A stretch of DNA of 38,973 nucleotides, from NCBI GenBank assembly GCA_003165795.1, contig PMWW01000132.1:14392-53364 (forward strand), given 5' to 3'. The stretch's first letter is position 1; each line of letters starts with the position of its first letter. Below, piece by piece: positions 23,765 to 31,681 of this stretch. The position numbers were made by a program, and so were the translations under genes. Under the pieces are notes generated by a model, which saw nothing but the letters and a program-made list of their open reading frames with translations, was not told where the DNA came from and made no database searches. The stretch comes from Acidobacteriaceae bacterium (lineage in GTDB: Bacteria > Acidobacteriota > Terriglobia > Terriglobales > Acidobacteriaceae).

Positions 23765-24556
23765 TCACGGGGAGGCGGCTTTGCGCTTGGCCGGTGCGGG
23801 TTTCTTAGCGGCAACCGCTATCCTGGTTTTCTTTTTGACTGGTTTTGCCACAGCCGGAACAGCGGTTTTCTTCGCCGCAACTGCCATCGGCAGGTCTTTC
23901 ATCTCGGCGGCACGCCACAGATACCAACTGGCGACGCTGCGATAGGGACGCCAGGGCTCGCCGTAAGGCATCAACTCCTTGGGTTTTGGCAGCTCGGCCA
24001 GCTTGCGCATCTTGGCAAAGCCCTTGCGCACGCCGTAATCGTCCACGGGAAAGACATCTGGGCGGCCCAGCCGGAAGATCAGGAGCATCTCGACCGTCCA
24101 GCGGCCAATGCCTCTCACCGCGACCAGGCGCTCGACTAGCTCGTCATCGCTCATCCGGCGGACTTGCTTTAGCGTGGGCACGGTGCCGTCGAGGGTCTTG
24201 GCGGAAAGATCGCGAATGGCCAGCAGCTTGTTGCGCGACAGCCCAGCGGAGCGCAACCGTTCCTCGGGCGCTGCCAGAATTTGCTCCGGCGTAGGGAAGC
24301 CCTCAACCAATCCCCGGCGAGTGCGAATGCGCTTGGTGTTCTCCGGAAACAGCGCTTTCACCCGCGCGGTTATGGTAGCGGCGACTTTGCCGTTGAGCTG
24401 CTGATAGATGATCGATTCCAGTAGAGCCTCGAAAATGCTTTGCGTCGTCTCCTGTTGCAGTCGGCAGGCGCCGGAGCGGGCGATGATGCTCGCCAGTCGG
24501 CGGTCGACGCGCGACAGATGTTCGCAGGCGGCAGTGTGATCGAGTTTCTTGGGCAT
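23765..24556 (-). CDS. AlkA-like DNA-3-methyladenine glycosylase with Lys-rich tail
   Basis: The 263-residue protein is a HhH-GPD base-excision glycosylase that removes alkylated purines. It shows IFEALLESIIYQQLNGKVA near residue 41, the helix-hairpin-helix LVAVRGIGRWTVEMLL (about 144-159) and the catalytic aspartate region FPVDDYGVRKG (D172/D173). It corresponds to the C-terminal half of AlkA without the N-terminal domain. Residues about 225-263 are an Ala/Lys/Pro tail (AAKK, PVKKK, AAKKPAPAKRK) resembling the tails of histone H1-like proteins. It probably aids non-specific DNA binding. The start abuts a heptanucleotide array (24561-24595). Confidence 0.9.
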   Translation of the reverse strand: MPKKLDHTAACEHLSRVDRRLASIIARSGACRLQQETTQSIFEALLESIIYQQLNGKVAATITARVKALFPENTKRIRTRRGLVEGFPTPEQILAAPEERLRSAGLSRNKLLAIRDLSAKTLDGTVPTLKQVRRMSDDELVERLVAVRGIGRWTVEMLLIFRLGRPDVFPVDDYGVRKGFAKMRKLAELPKPKELMPYGEPWRPYRSVASWYLWRAAEMKDLPMAVAAKKTAVPAVAKPVKKKTRIAVAAKKPAPAKRKAASP

Positions 24557-24560
24557 GGGA

Positions 24561-24595
24561 TTCAGTTGTCAGTCGTCCGTTGCCAGGTGTCACAT
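24561..24595. repeat. Heptanucleotide repeat array upstream of the DNA glycosylase
   Basis: Five 7-base units in register: TTCAGTT, GTCAGTC, GTCCGTT, GCCAGGT, GTCACAT. It begins 5 bases from the glycosylase start and is inverted relative to the array at 24689-24723, with a 93-bp unit between them that shows no gene. Confidence 0.5.
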
Positions 24596-24688
24596 CGTAT
24601 CAACCTGCCTGGTCGATACGAACCGGACTCGCTCCGATTTACGGTAGCTTCTTGTAATGCATCTGCCACAATGAAATTGAACACCGCG

Positions 24689-24723
24689 AACTGCCAACTG
24701 ACTACAGGCTACAGGCTACTGGC
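24689..24723. repeat. Heptanucleotide repeat array overlapping the recX stop
   Basis: Five 7-base units in register: AACTGCC, AACTGAC, TACAGGC, TACAGGC, TACTGGC. The stop codon of recX (24716-24718 on the opposite strand) lies inside the array, so the last residues of RecX (SSQ) are encoded by it or directly next to it. Confidence 0.6.
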
Positions 24724-25252
24724 TACTTCTTTCCTCCTCCAATGCCGCTAGCATCTCGTCGTCCACGTCCCACGTCTTCAGAATGCGAAAAATGATGCGG
24801 CTGGGGAAGCCGGCGCGCGTCATCATGCGAAAAATGCGGGCCGCCTGCTTCTGGCCCTCGGGTTTACCGACGCGCTTGCGCTGCAGAAACTCGCGCGCCA
24901 GTTGCTCCTCGTTGACATTGTCGTAGGCGGCTCCAACTACGCTATCGATGATGTCGGTGTGTACTCCCTTGATCTTGAGATCCTGTACCACGCGTAACCG
25001 GCCGAACTTTTCATTTTCCTTGCGAAAGCGCGAGTAGCTCTCGGCATAGTTCGTATCGTTGAGGTAGCGCTGGGCTTTGAGCCGCATGACCACCATTTCG
25101 ACCAGCAGCTCGCCCTCCGGTTGCGTCTTCACCCGATGGCGCATCAGGCGCTTAATCTCGGCGACGGTGCGCATCTGCCGGCCCAGCGCGCCCACGGCGT
25201 ATTCGTAGAGCGATTCTTCGTCGTAGATTTTGTGCGCGCGCTGGAAGGGCAT
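24716..25252 (-). CDS. recX: Regulatory protein RecX
   Basis: The 178-residue protein fits RecX, which binds RecA filaments and limits their activity. Family features are the repeated three-helix modules with YAVGALGRQMRTVAEIKRLMRHR, the segment NDTNYAESYSRFRKENEKFGRLRVVQDLKIKGV (about 66-98), and a third module toward the C-terminus. Length is normal. No recA gene is in the window, though recX and recA are often adjacent. The final codons and stop run into the heptanucleotide array at 24689-24723, so the natural C-terminus may have been altered slightly. Confidence 0.9.
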   Translation of the reverse strand: MPFQRAHKIYDEESLYEYAVGALGRQMRTVAEIKRLMRHRVKTQPEGELLVEMVVMRLKAQRYLNDTNYAESYSRFRKENEKFGRLRVVQDLKIKGVHTDIIDSVVGAAYDNVNEEQLAREFLQRKRVGKPEGQKQAARIFRMMTRAGFPSRIIFRILKTWDVDDEMLAALEEERSSQ

Positions 25253-25303
25253 GGCAGAGATTATAGCGGCGTTCCTTGTGGCGATAGGCTACAAGTATTG
25301 GAG

Positions 25304-25436
25304 TGTCATGCTGAGCGAGTGTTCGCCGGGGTTAGCGTACGCGAGTCGACGCATCGCTATAGCCGACCCAACCTCGTCCTAACGATAGAAGTCCTTCGAC
25401 CGCGGCGGCGAAGCTTCACCTCCGCTCAGGATGACA
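25304..25436. repeat. Class B inverted-repeat element after the recX start
   Basis: TGTCATGCTGAGCG at 25304-25317 is an inverted copy of CGCTCAGGATGACA at 25423-25436 with one mismatch in 14. The middle contains GAAGTCCTTCGACCGC, shared with the class B fragments elsewhere. It shares the 428-bp recX-czcC gap with the class A element at 25473-25656. Confidence 0.7.
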
Positions 25437-25472
25437 GATGTAAGAATGCCCGCAGCCCAGCGCGTCCGGCGG

Positions 25473-25656
25473 TTTGTATCAGGGCACGAGTTTACTCGTG
25501 CCGAACGAAGCGTAGAAACAGTCAGGGCTTTAGCCCCTGCAAAAAGAGCGCGCAGCGGCTGAAGCCCAAGTCATTCTTGACTCGGTTGTGAGCGGCTAAA
25601 GCCGTCCGTCATGTGCGGTAGTTACGGCATGACAAAAAGTCATGCCCTGATACAAA
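25473..25656. repeat. Class A inverted-repeat element, copy 4
   Basis: The left end TTTGTATCAGGGCACGAG and the right end ...CATGCCCTGATACAAA are inverted copies over about 30 bases with a few mismatches. Inside are GGGCTTTAGCCCC and CGGCTAAAGCCG palindromes as in the other copies. It ends 25 bases from the czcC coding end and could form a long RNA hairpin after that gene. Confidence 0.75.
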
Positions 25657-25680
25657 CCTGCCTGCGACGATTTATGAGCT

Positions 25681-27252
25681 CTAGCGCAAGTCCCGCGCGC
25701 CCACCGCGGCGCGCAGTTGCTCCAGCGAACTCATGTACTCTGCCAGGGCCTGGCGGTAGCTCAGTTCCGTGGCGCGATAGCTGCGCTCGGCATCGAGGAA
25801 GTCCAGCAGGGAAGCGGCGCCGTGCTGATAAGAGAATTGCGTGATGTCCAGCGCCTGTTGCGCCTGTTGTAGATAGCCGTTGTCATAGAGCTGGACAATT
25901 TCCTGGTTGTTGAGCAGCGTCTCATAGGCATTCTTCACGTCGGTCAAGACCTGCTGTTCGGCGGCCTTTTCCTGAAACTGCGATTGGGTGAGGGCATAGT
26001 AAGTGCGCGCCACCTCGCCCTGATTGCGATTGAAGATGGGCAGCGGAATGGTGACGAAGAACGCTCCCAGGTTGGACGCGTTTACGTGAGTGTAGTCGAA
26101 GGTAGCGTTGAGGTCTTGCTTGGAGTTGGCTTTCGCCAGGCCGATCTGACTGTTGGCGGCGGTGATGCCGCGCTGCGCGGCCTGCAGATCGGGCCGCAGG
26201 CTGCGCGCCCGCGCTTCCAGGTCGTACGCCGGCAAGGTCATGGGTTCGTACCCCAGAGTTCCGGCGACATCGTAGTTGCGGGGAACCGAATCGAAGCCCA
26301 TCAATTCTCGCAGCGAGTTCAAGGCCTGCGCCAGCGCAATGCGGGCGCTGGTGACGTCGGTTTGGAACTGTAGGGTCTGCAGTTGGATCTTCAGCAGATC
26401 GACCTTGCTCATCGCGCCAGCCTTATTTTGTTCCTGGCTGATGCCCACCGTGTGCTGGTAGCTCTGCAGAAACTGCAGGGCAAAATCGAGATTCGACTTG
26501 GCCAGCAAGGCGGCCACAAACTGCTGCGTGGTGTTGGCGACGGTCGTACGTTCCAGGTCCAGCGTCTGTGACTCGGTTACGGCGGTGACATCCTTGGCTG
26601 CCTGCAGCCGATGCTGCCGCTTTTGTCCGCGCTCGAAAAGATACCCAAGTCCCAGGTCGAACTGCGCTGTGTTGTCGATGTAGTTGGACGAAAACAGGTC
26701 GGGAGTGAACAGCGGAAGATACTGTGCGTCCGACGAGAGCACGGGATTGGGCCGCAGATTGGCGGTGACCTCCTGCTCTTTGTTCTGCCAGATCAGCGTC
26801 CGCTGTGCCAGCAGCGCGGGATTATTTTGCTTGGCCAGCTCAATGGCTTGATCGATCGTAATGACGACCGACGGCGCTTGCGGAACTCCCGGACCTTGCC
26901 GGGATGGAACGGGCGCTGGCGTGGGCGGCGTCTGCATTTGCGCCGGCAACTGGCCGCTAATTGAAACTACCAAGAGCAGGGCAACGAATCGAAGAGCTCC
27001 GCTCCAGTTGCGTGGAGTTAGCCGCAGGCGTAAAGCGCGCAGAAAATGCCGGAATAGCTTGGCTAGAACGAGTTCAGAGTTGGCATAGACCGGGTAGAGC
27101 CAGCCTTTAGGCTGGCGCCCGAGATTGCGCCACACCACGAAGCTTGAGCAATTTGTTCTTCGGCAGTGGAGGCGGCGCTGAAGCGCCGCTCTACCCGGGC
27201 TCGCGGGACCACGCCAACTCTGAAACCGGTCTAGCCGAAGCAGGGTTCTCAT
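25681..27252 (-). CDS. czcC: CzcC-like outer-membrane efflux channel (TolC family)
   Basis: The 523-residue product is the outer-membrane factor of the CzcCBA-type metal efflux pump. After residue 120 it has the family layout: ITIDQAIELAKQNNPALL, two outer-membrane-efflux repeats with long helices, and a final LLDFLDAERSYRATELSYRQALAEY. The ATG at 27252 overlaps the czcA stop in an ATGA and has AGGAGG in the end of czcA, so it is the coupled start. Codons about 6-64 are encoded by a 176-bp palindromic element (27061-27236). Without it, MRTLL would run straight into KLFRHFLRALRLRL and the hydrophobic signal segment FVALLLVVSISG. So an in-frame insertion ahead of the signal peptide is likely. 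Confidence 0.88.
   Translation of the reverse strand: MRTLLRLDRFQSWRGPASPGRAALQRRLHCRRTNCSSFVVWRNLGRQPKGWLYPVYANSELVLAKLFRHFLRALRLRLTPRNWSGALRFVALLLVVSISGQLPAQMQTPPTPAPVPSRQGPGVPQAPSVVITIDQAIELAKQNNPALLAQRTLIWQNKEQEVTANLRPNPVLSSDAQYLPLFTPDLFSSNYIDNTAQFDLGLGYLFERGQKRQHRLQAAKDVTAVTESQTLDLERTTVANTTQQFVAALLAKSNLDFALQFLQSYQHTVGISQEQNKAGAMSKVDLLKIQLQTLQFQTDVTSARIALAQALNSLRELMGFDSVPRNYDVAGTLGYEPMTLPAYDLEARARSLRPDLQAAQRGITAANSQIGLAKANSKQDLNATFDYTHVNASNLGAFFVTIPLPIFNRNQGEVARTYYALTQSQFQEKAAEQQVLTDVKNAYETLLNNQEIVQLYDNGYLQQAQQALDITQFSYQHGAASLLDFLDAERSYRATELSYRQALAEYMSSLEQLRAAVGARDLR
27061..27236. repeat. 176-bp element with 24-bp inverted ends inside czcC
   Basis: Positions 27061-27084 and the reverse complement of 27213-27236 agree at 21 of 24 bases, sharing GGCTAGA and TTCAGAGTTGGC. 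Inside is a second inverted pair, CGGGTAGAG (27091-27099) and CTCTACCCG (27189-27197), plus the palindromes AGCCTTTAGGCT and GGCGCTGAAGCGCC. It encodes no protein of its own and has no transposase, so it is MITE-like or a palindromic repeat. It lies wholly within the 5' part of the czcC frame and leaves that frame open. Confidence 0.7.
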
Positions 27253-30200
27253 TCGCTGAGGCCCTCCTCTTCCTCAGGCAGGATATCCATAGGCTTGGCT
27301 ACCCAGGTGTAGAACGTCGGCAGCAAAACCAGGCTGAGCGCCAACTCGGTCAGCAGGCCGCCGACGATCACGATGGCGAAGGGCCGCTGCGAGTCGGAGC
27401 CGATGTCGTGCGACATTGCCGCCGGTACCAGCCCCAGCGACGCTACCAGCATGGTCATCATGATGGGACGGAGGCGGCGGGTGGCGCCCAGCAGCGCTGC
27501 CTCGTGAACGCTGTGTCCACGCGCCCGCAACTGGTTGATGTATTCGATCATGATGACGCCGGTCTGCACCGATACTCCGAACAGCGCCAGAAATCCTACT
27601 CCGGTGGAAACACTGAAGTGAGTTCTGGTAATCCAAAGCGCTAACAGACCGCCCAGCGGCGCCATGCTGAGGTTGAGCAGCACCAGCAGCCCCCACTTGA
27701 AGGAACGAAACATGGAATACAGAACCAGCATGATGACCAGAATGGTCAGCGGGATGACGATAGCCATGCGGTGATTAGCACGCTTCTGACTTTCGTATTC
27801 ACCGGCCCAATCCAGGGTGTAGCCCTGCGGCAGCTTGACCTGCTTGTTGACCTTGTCCATGGCTTCTTCGACGGTGCTGCCCAGGTCGCGGCCGCGCACG
27901 CTGTATTTGAGCGCGATATAGCGCTGATTGCCTTCGCGGTAGATCATGGAAGCGCCGTCATCCACGGTGATGTCGCACAACGCGCCTAGCGAGACACGCT
28001 CGCCGGAAGGCGCCAACAGACGAATATTTTTTATATCGTCGAGCGAGGAGCGGAATTGTTCCTGATAGCGCGGCACCAGATCGAAGCGCTGCTCGCCAAT
28101 CAGGATTTGACTGACCGGATTTCCGCCGATCGCGGTCTGTACCGCGTCCTGGATGTCGGAAGCGTTGATGCCGTAACGGTCAGCCTTGACGCGATCGACC
28201 TTGATGTTGACGTTGGGCTGGCCAAGCACGCGGAACAGACCGAGGTCGGCGACGCCGGGAACCGTCTTCATGACGTCCATGATCTGCTCGCCTGTCTTCT
28301 CCAGGTCTTTCAGATCGGAGCCGAAGATCTTGACCGCGAGTTCGCCTTTTACACCGCTGACCGCCTCTTCCATGTTGTCGGCGATCGGCTGCGAGAAGCC
28401 CCACTCCACGCCGGGAATTTTTTCGACTTCCTTATCCATGGCGTCGATCAGCAACTCCTTGCGGCCGCGGAACTGCGGTCGCCATTGAGCGCGAGGTTTG
28501 AGATCGACAAAATATTCGGTGTTGAAGAAGCCAGTGGCATCGGTGCCATCGTCGGAACGTCCCACCTGCGACACCACCTGAGTAACTTCCGGAAAGCTGG
28601 CAAAGATTACCCGAGCCTGGTCCATCACGCGCATGCCTTCGCTGGGACCGGTGCTGGGCGCCAACGTCCCGCGCGCCCAGATGGAGCCTTCATCAAGATG
28701 CGGCAGAAATTCCGAGCCAATTACTCCCCCCGCTGCCAGGTAGAGCGATACGCTGAGGATCACGATCAGGGCGACCAAGGCCACCATGCGCCGCGCCATA
28801 ATCCAATCCAGGGTTCGTTCATAGGAGCTGGTGATCCAGCGAACCGCAGGGTTGTCCCAGGCTTTCACGCCTTTGCGGAAGATAAGGCTGGCCAGCACCG
28901 GCGCCAACAGAATGGAAAACAGGAGCGAGCCCAGCAGTGCAAAAGCTACCGTCCAGGCCATCGGACGGAACAAACGGCCTTCGACTCGTTGCAGGGTGAA
29001 GATGGGCAGGTACGACAGGATGATGATCAGGATGGCATAGAACACGGGTCGCTGCACTTCATGTGCGGCGGCGCGAATGGTCTCGTCCATCGAGCCATGA
29101 CCGGTGCGAATTTCCAGCCGCCGCTGGATGTTCTCCACCATCACCGCCGCGCCTTCCACAATCATTCCGAAGTCGAGCGCGCCCAGCGACAGCAAGTTCG
29201 CCGGGATATGCCGCAGGTCCAGCAAGATCGAGGCGAAAAACAGCGAGAACGGAATGGTGACCGCGACGATCAGCGCCGAGCGAATGTTCCCCAGAAAGAA
29301 AAACAGCACAATCACGACCAGCAGAATTCCCTCGGTCAAGTTGTGCAGCACGGTGTGGGTGGTGAGGTGGACCAGATCGTCGCGATTGATGTGCGGCACG
29401 ATCTTCACGCCCGGCGGCAACACGTGCTGGTTGAGGAAATCTACCTTCAGGTCGATGTTATGCAGCACGGCTTCGGCTTCGGCGCCCTTGCGCATCTGCA
29501 CAATGCCTTCCACCACATCGTCGTTGTCGATAACGGTTCCGTCTGCGTGACGAATGGCTTTGCCCAGCTTGCCCAAGCGGATCTTCGGGCCCTCGGTCAC
29601 CACCGCGATGTCGCGCACCCGAATCGGCGTGCCGTTCTGTACCTTCAACACGGTGGCGCCGATGTCGTCGGTGGTTTGCATCAGACCGACGGCGCGGATG
29701 TTATAAGCCTGCTGGCCTTTCTCGATGAAACTCCCGCCGCCGTTAACATTGTTGGCGGTCAGCGCCTGCTCCACCTGCGCCATTGCAATGCCGTACGCCA
29801 CCAGCTTGTCGGGATCGACTTGTACCTGATATTCGCGAGTCTCGCCGCCAAAAATCGATACCGCCGCGACATCGGGCACCGACATCAGGTGCTTAAAGAC
29901 GACCCAGTCCTGCAGCGCCTTCAGGTCCATGATGTCGTATTTGGGATTTGTGCTTTGCAGCGTGTAGAAGTAAATTTGGCCGGTGGGACTGAAGTCGGGT
30001 CCGATCTGCGGATTCAGTCCGGGCGGCAGATTCACCAGCGTTAGCTTCTCCAGCACTTGCTGGCGATTCTGCAGATTGTCGGATTCGTCGTCGAAGATGG
30101 CGGTGATGAACGACAAACCCGCCAGCGACGTGGAGCGCAAATGCGTTAAGTGCCCCAGGCCGTTCATCTGCGTCTCAATCGGAATCGTGACCTGCTGCTC

Positions 30201-30383
30201 AACTTCTTCGGCGGCGCGCCCCGGCCACTGCGTAATCACCCAGACATACTTGTCGGCTACGTCGGGATAAGCTTCTACGGGAAGGTTGTGGAACGAAATG
30301 ATGCCCCAGATCGCCAGGGCCACGCCCAGCGCCAGCACCAGCATGCGGTTCTTCAGCGCGAAGTCAACCAGGAAGCGGATCAT
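27249..30383 (-). CDS. czcA: CzcA-like heavy-metal efflux RND pump
   Basis: The 1044-residue inner-membrane proton antiporter exports divalent metal ions. It has the RND layout of 12 membrane spans with two large periplasmic loops (about 33-345 and 550-870). The HME-family motif in span 4 reads LDFGMIVEGAAVMVEN, giving D404, E410 and E417. In CzcA the equivalents are D402, D408 and E415, so the second acidic residue is Glu instead of Asp. Length and motif place it in the HME branch with Zn/Co/Ni-type rather than Cu/Ag-type pumps, though the metal is not certain. It starts 6 bases after the czcB coding end and overlaps czcC by 4 bases, so B-A-C is one operon. Confidence 0.94.
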   Translation of the reverse strand: MIRFLVDFALKNRMLVLALGVALAIWGIISFHNLPVEAYPDVADKYVWVITQWPGRAAEEVEQQVTIPIETQMNGLGHLTHLRSTSLAGLSFITAIFDDESDNLQNRQQVLEKLTLVNLPPGLNPQIGPDFSPTGQIYFYTLQSTNPKYDIMDLKALQDWVVFKHLMSVPDVAAVSIFGGETREYQVQVDPDKLVAYGIAMAQVEQALTANNVNGGGSFIEKGQQAYNIRAVGLMQTTDDIGATVLKVQNGTPIRVRDIAVVTEGPKIRLGKLGKAIRHADGTVIDNDDVVEGIVQMRKGAEAEAVLHNIDLKVDFLNQHVLPPGVKIVPHINRDDLVHLTTHTVLHNLTEGILLVVIVLFFFLGNIRSALIVAVTIPFSLFFASILLDLRHIPANLLSLGALDFGMIVEGAAVMVENIQRRLEIRTGHGSMDETIRAAAHEVQRPVFYAILIIILSYLPIFTLQRVEGRLFRPMAWTVAFALLGSLLFSILLAPVLASLIFRKGVKAWDNPAVRWITSSYERTLDWIMARRMVALVALIVILSVSLYLAAGGVIGSEFLPHLDEGSIWARGTLAPSTGPSEGMRVMDQARVIFASFPEVTQVVSQVGRSDDGTDATGFFNTEYFVDLKPRAQWRPQFRGRKELLIDAMDKEVEKIPGVEWGFSQPIADNMEEAVSGVKGELAVKIFGSDLKDLEKTGEQIMDVMKTVPGVADLGLFRVLGQPNVNIKVDRVKADRYGINASDIQDAVQTAIGGNPVSQILIGEQRFDLVPRYQEQFRSSLDDIKNIRLLAPSGERVSLGALCDITVDDGASMIYREGNQRYIALKYSVRGRDLGSTVEEAMDKVNKQVKLPQGYTLDWAGEYESQKRANHRMAIVIPLTILVIMLVLYSMFRSFKWGLLVLLNLSMAPLGGLLALWITRTHFSVSTGVGFLALFGVSVQTGVIMIEYINQLRARGHSVHEAALLGATRRLRPIMMTMLVASLGLVPAAMSHDIGSDSQRPFAIVIVGGLLTELALSLVLLPTFYTWVAKPMDILPEEEEGLSE

Positions 30384-30389
30384 GCCGGG

Positions 30390-31550
30390 CTACTCCTCCG
30401 CCGCGCTGGAGAACTGTAAACCATTGCTGACGATTTGATCTCCCGCCTTCAGCCCGCTGATGACCTGCTGATATCCATCCTTCTCTTGCGGACCAAGCTG
30501 CAGGGCGACGCGGCGAAAGCGATTGTCGCCGAGAGGCACGAACACCCAATCCTTATCGTGCAAGTGAACCACTGCCGAAGCCGGCACGACTACGCGATCG
30601 ACCAGGTTATGCGCGCGGAACATAGCGCTGACGTACATGCCCGCGCGCATGATGCCGTTCGGATTGGGCAGATCGATGCGCACTTTGGCGGTGCGCGTAG
30701 TGGGATCGAGGACCTCGCCGATGTTGATGACCTTGCCGGGAAATTGATCGTGCTGATAGCCATCAATGCTGATGTCAGCGACGTCGCCCACGTGCACCCG
30801 GGACAGCATGTCCTGATAAACGTCACAAACCACCCACACCCGCGAAAGGTCGGCAATGGTGAACAGAGCAGGCTGGTTGTCGAGCGAGCGGACACCGGTT
30901 CCGCCGGTAATCTGCTGGTCCACGATGACGCCGGAGATGGGTGCGCGCAACGGCAACAGCGGTGACGGATTGTTAATGTCGGCACCCAGAACTTTCACGT
31001 GAGCGACGGCGGTCTCCAGGTCCACTTTGGCCTTGGCGTGCGCGTCCTGAGCCGTTTCCAAGTCAGCCAGCGCGATGGCGCCCTTGTCATACAGCAGCTG
31101 CGAGCGCGCCAGTTGCTTGTCGGCCAACGCTTCGTCGGCCTTGAATTTTTGATAATCCGAAAATGCGCCGGAAACATCGGGGCTTTCAATGAGCAACAGC
31201 ACCTGTCCCTTCTTCACCGTATCGCCCAGCTTGACTTTAATCTCGACGACGCGACCGCCTCCCAGCGAGACGACGGGAACTGACCGATTCACGTCAGGCG
31301 TAACCGAGCAGTTCACGTGAACTTCGTCGCTTACTTTCCGGGCCTGCGCTGCCGTCAGCGAAAACTGGCTGGGGTCCTGCATGGTGAATACGTCCGGATC
31401 GGTGTTGGTTTCCACCACCTTCGTCGCCGGCGGCTCCGCCTTGCTCCCGGAACATCCGAGGGAAACGGACGCGATCGCCAGCAACAATAAAGAGCAGCCA
31501 ATGCGTGCCCTGCGCGGTCCACGATTCTTCTCGCTGCTTTCTTTCTTCAT
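30390..31550 (-). CDS. czcB: CzcB-like periplasmic adaptor lipoprotein
   Basis: The 386-residue membrane fusion protein joins the CzcA pump to the outer-membrane channel. From the ATG at 31550 it begins with basic residues, a hydrophobic stretch and a lipobox VSLGC (about residues 28-32), so it is probably lipid-anchored. Next are a lipoyl half-motif (VVSLGGGRVVEIKVKLGDTVKKGQVLL), a helical hairpin, the second half (LRAPISGVIVDQQITGG) and a C-terminal barrel with VVHLHDKDWVFV. The frame is open to an ATG at 31685 that overlaps the upstream gene stop (ATGA). That would put 45 residues before the signal peptide, so I prefer 31550. Confidence 0.92.
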   Translation of the reverse strand: MKKESSEKNRGPRRARIGCSLLLLAIASVSLGCSGSKAEPPATKVVETNTDPDVFTMQDPSQFSLTAAQARKVSDEVHVNCSVTPDVNRSVPVVSLGGGRVVEIKVKLGDTVKKGQVLLLIESPDVSGAFSDYQKFKADEALADKQLARSQLLYDKGAIALADLETAQDAHAKAKVDLETAVAHVKVLGADINNPSPLLPLRAPISGVIVDQQITGGTGVRSLDNQPALFTIADLSRVWVVCDVYQDMLSRVHVGDVADISIDGYQHDQFPGKVINIGEVLDPTTRTAKVRIDLPNPNGIMRAGMYVSAMFRAHNLVDRVVVPASAVVHLHDKDWVFVPLGDNRFRRVALQLGPQEKDGYQQVISGLKAGDQIVSNGLQFSSAAEE

Positions 31551-31681
31551 TCCACGAACTCTCTTCTGCTGCGTGGCATTCCGCGATGGGCGAGCGAACT
31601 CGCGCCGCTGGGACGCCAGAAATGCAAGAAATAAATATTGAGAAGCTGCCTCCACTATTTCCTGGGGCAGAGCTGGGCCAG

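Noticed and set aside
28056-30044. 662-residue open frame on the + strand, antisense to czcA
   Set aside because: It is the mirror of a well-supported gene with all family motifs; long antisense frames are expected in GC-rich coding DNA, and its residue composition (Arg/His/Gln-rich) is typical of a shadow.
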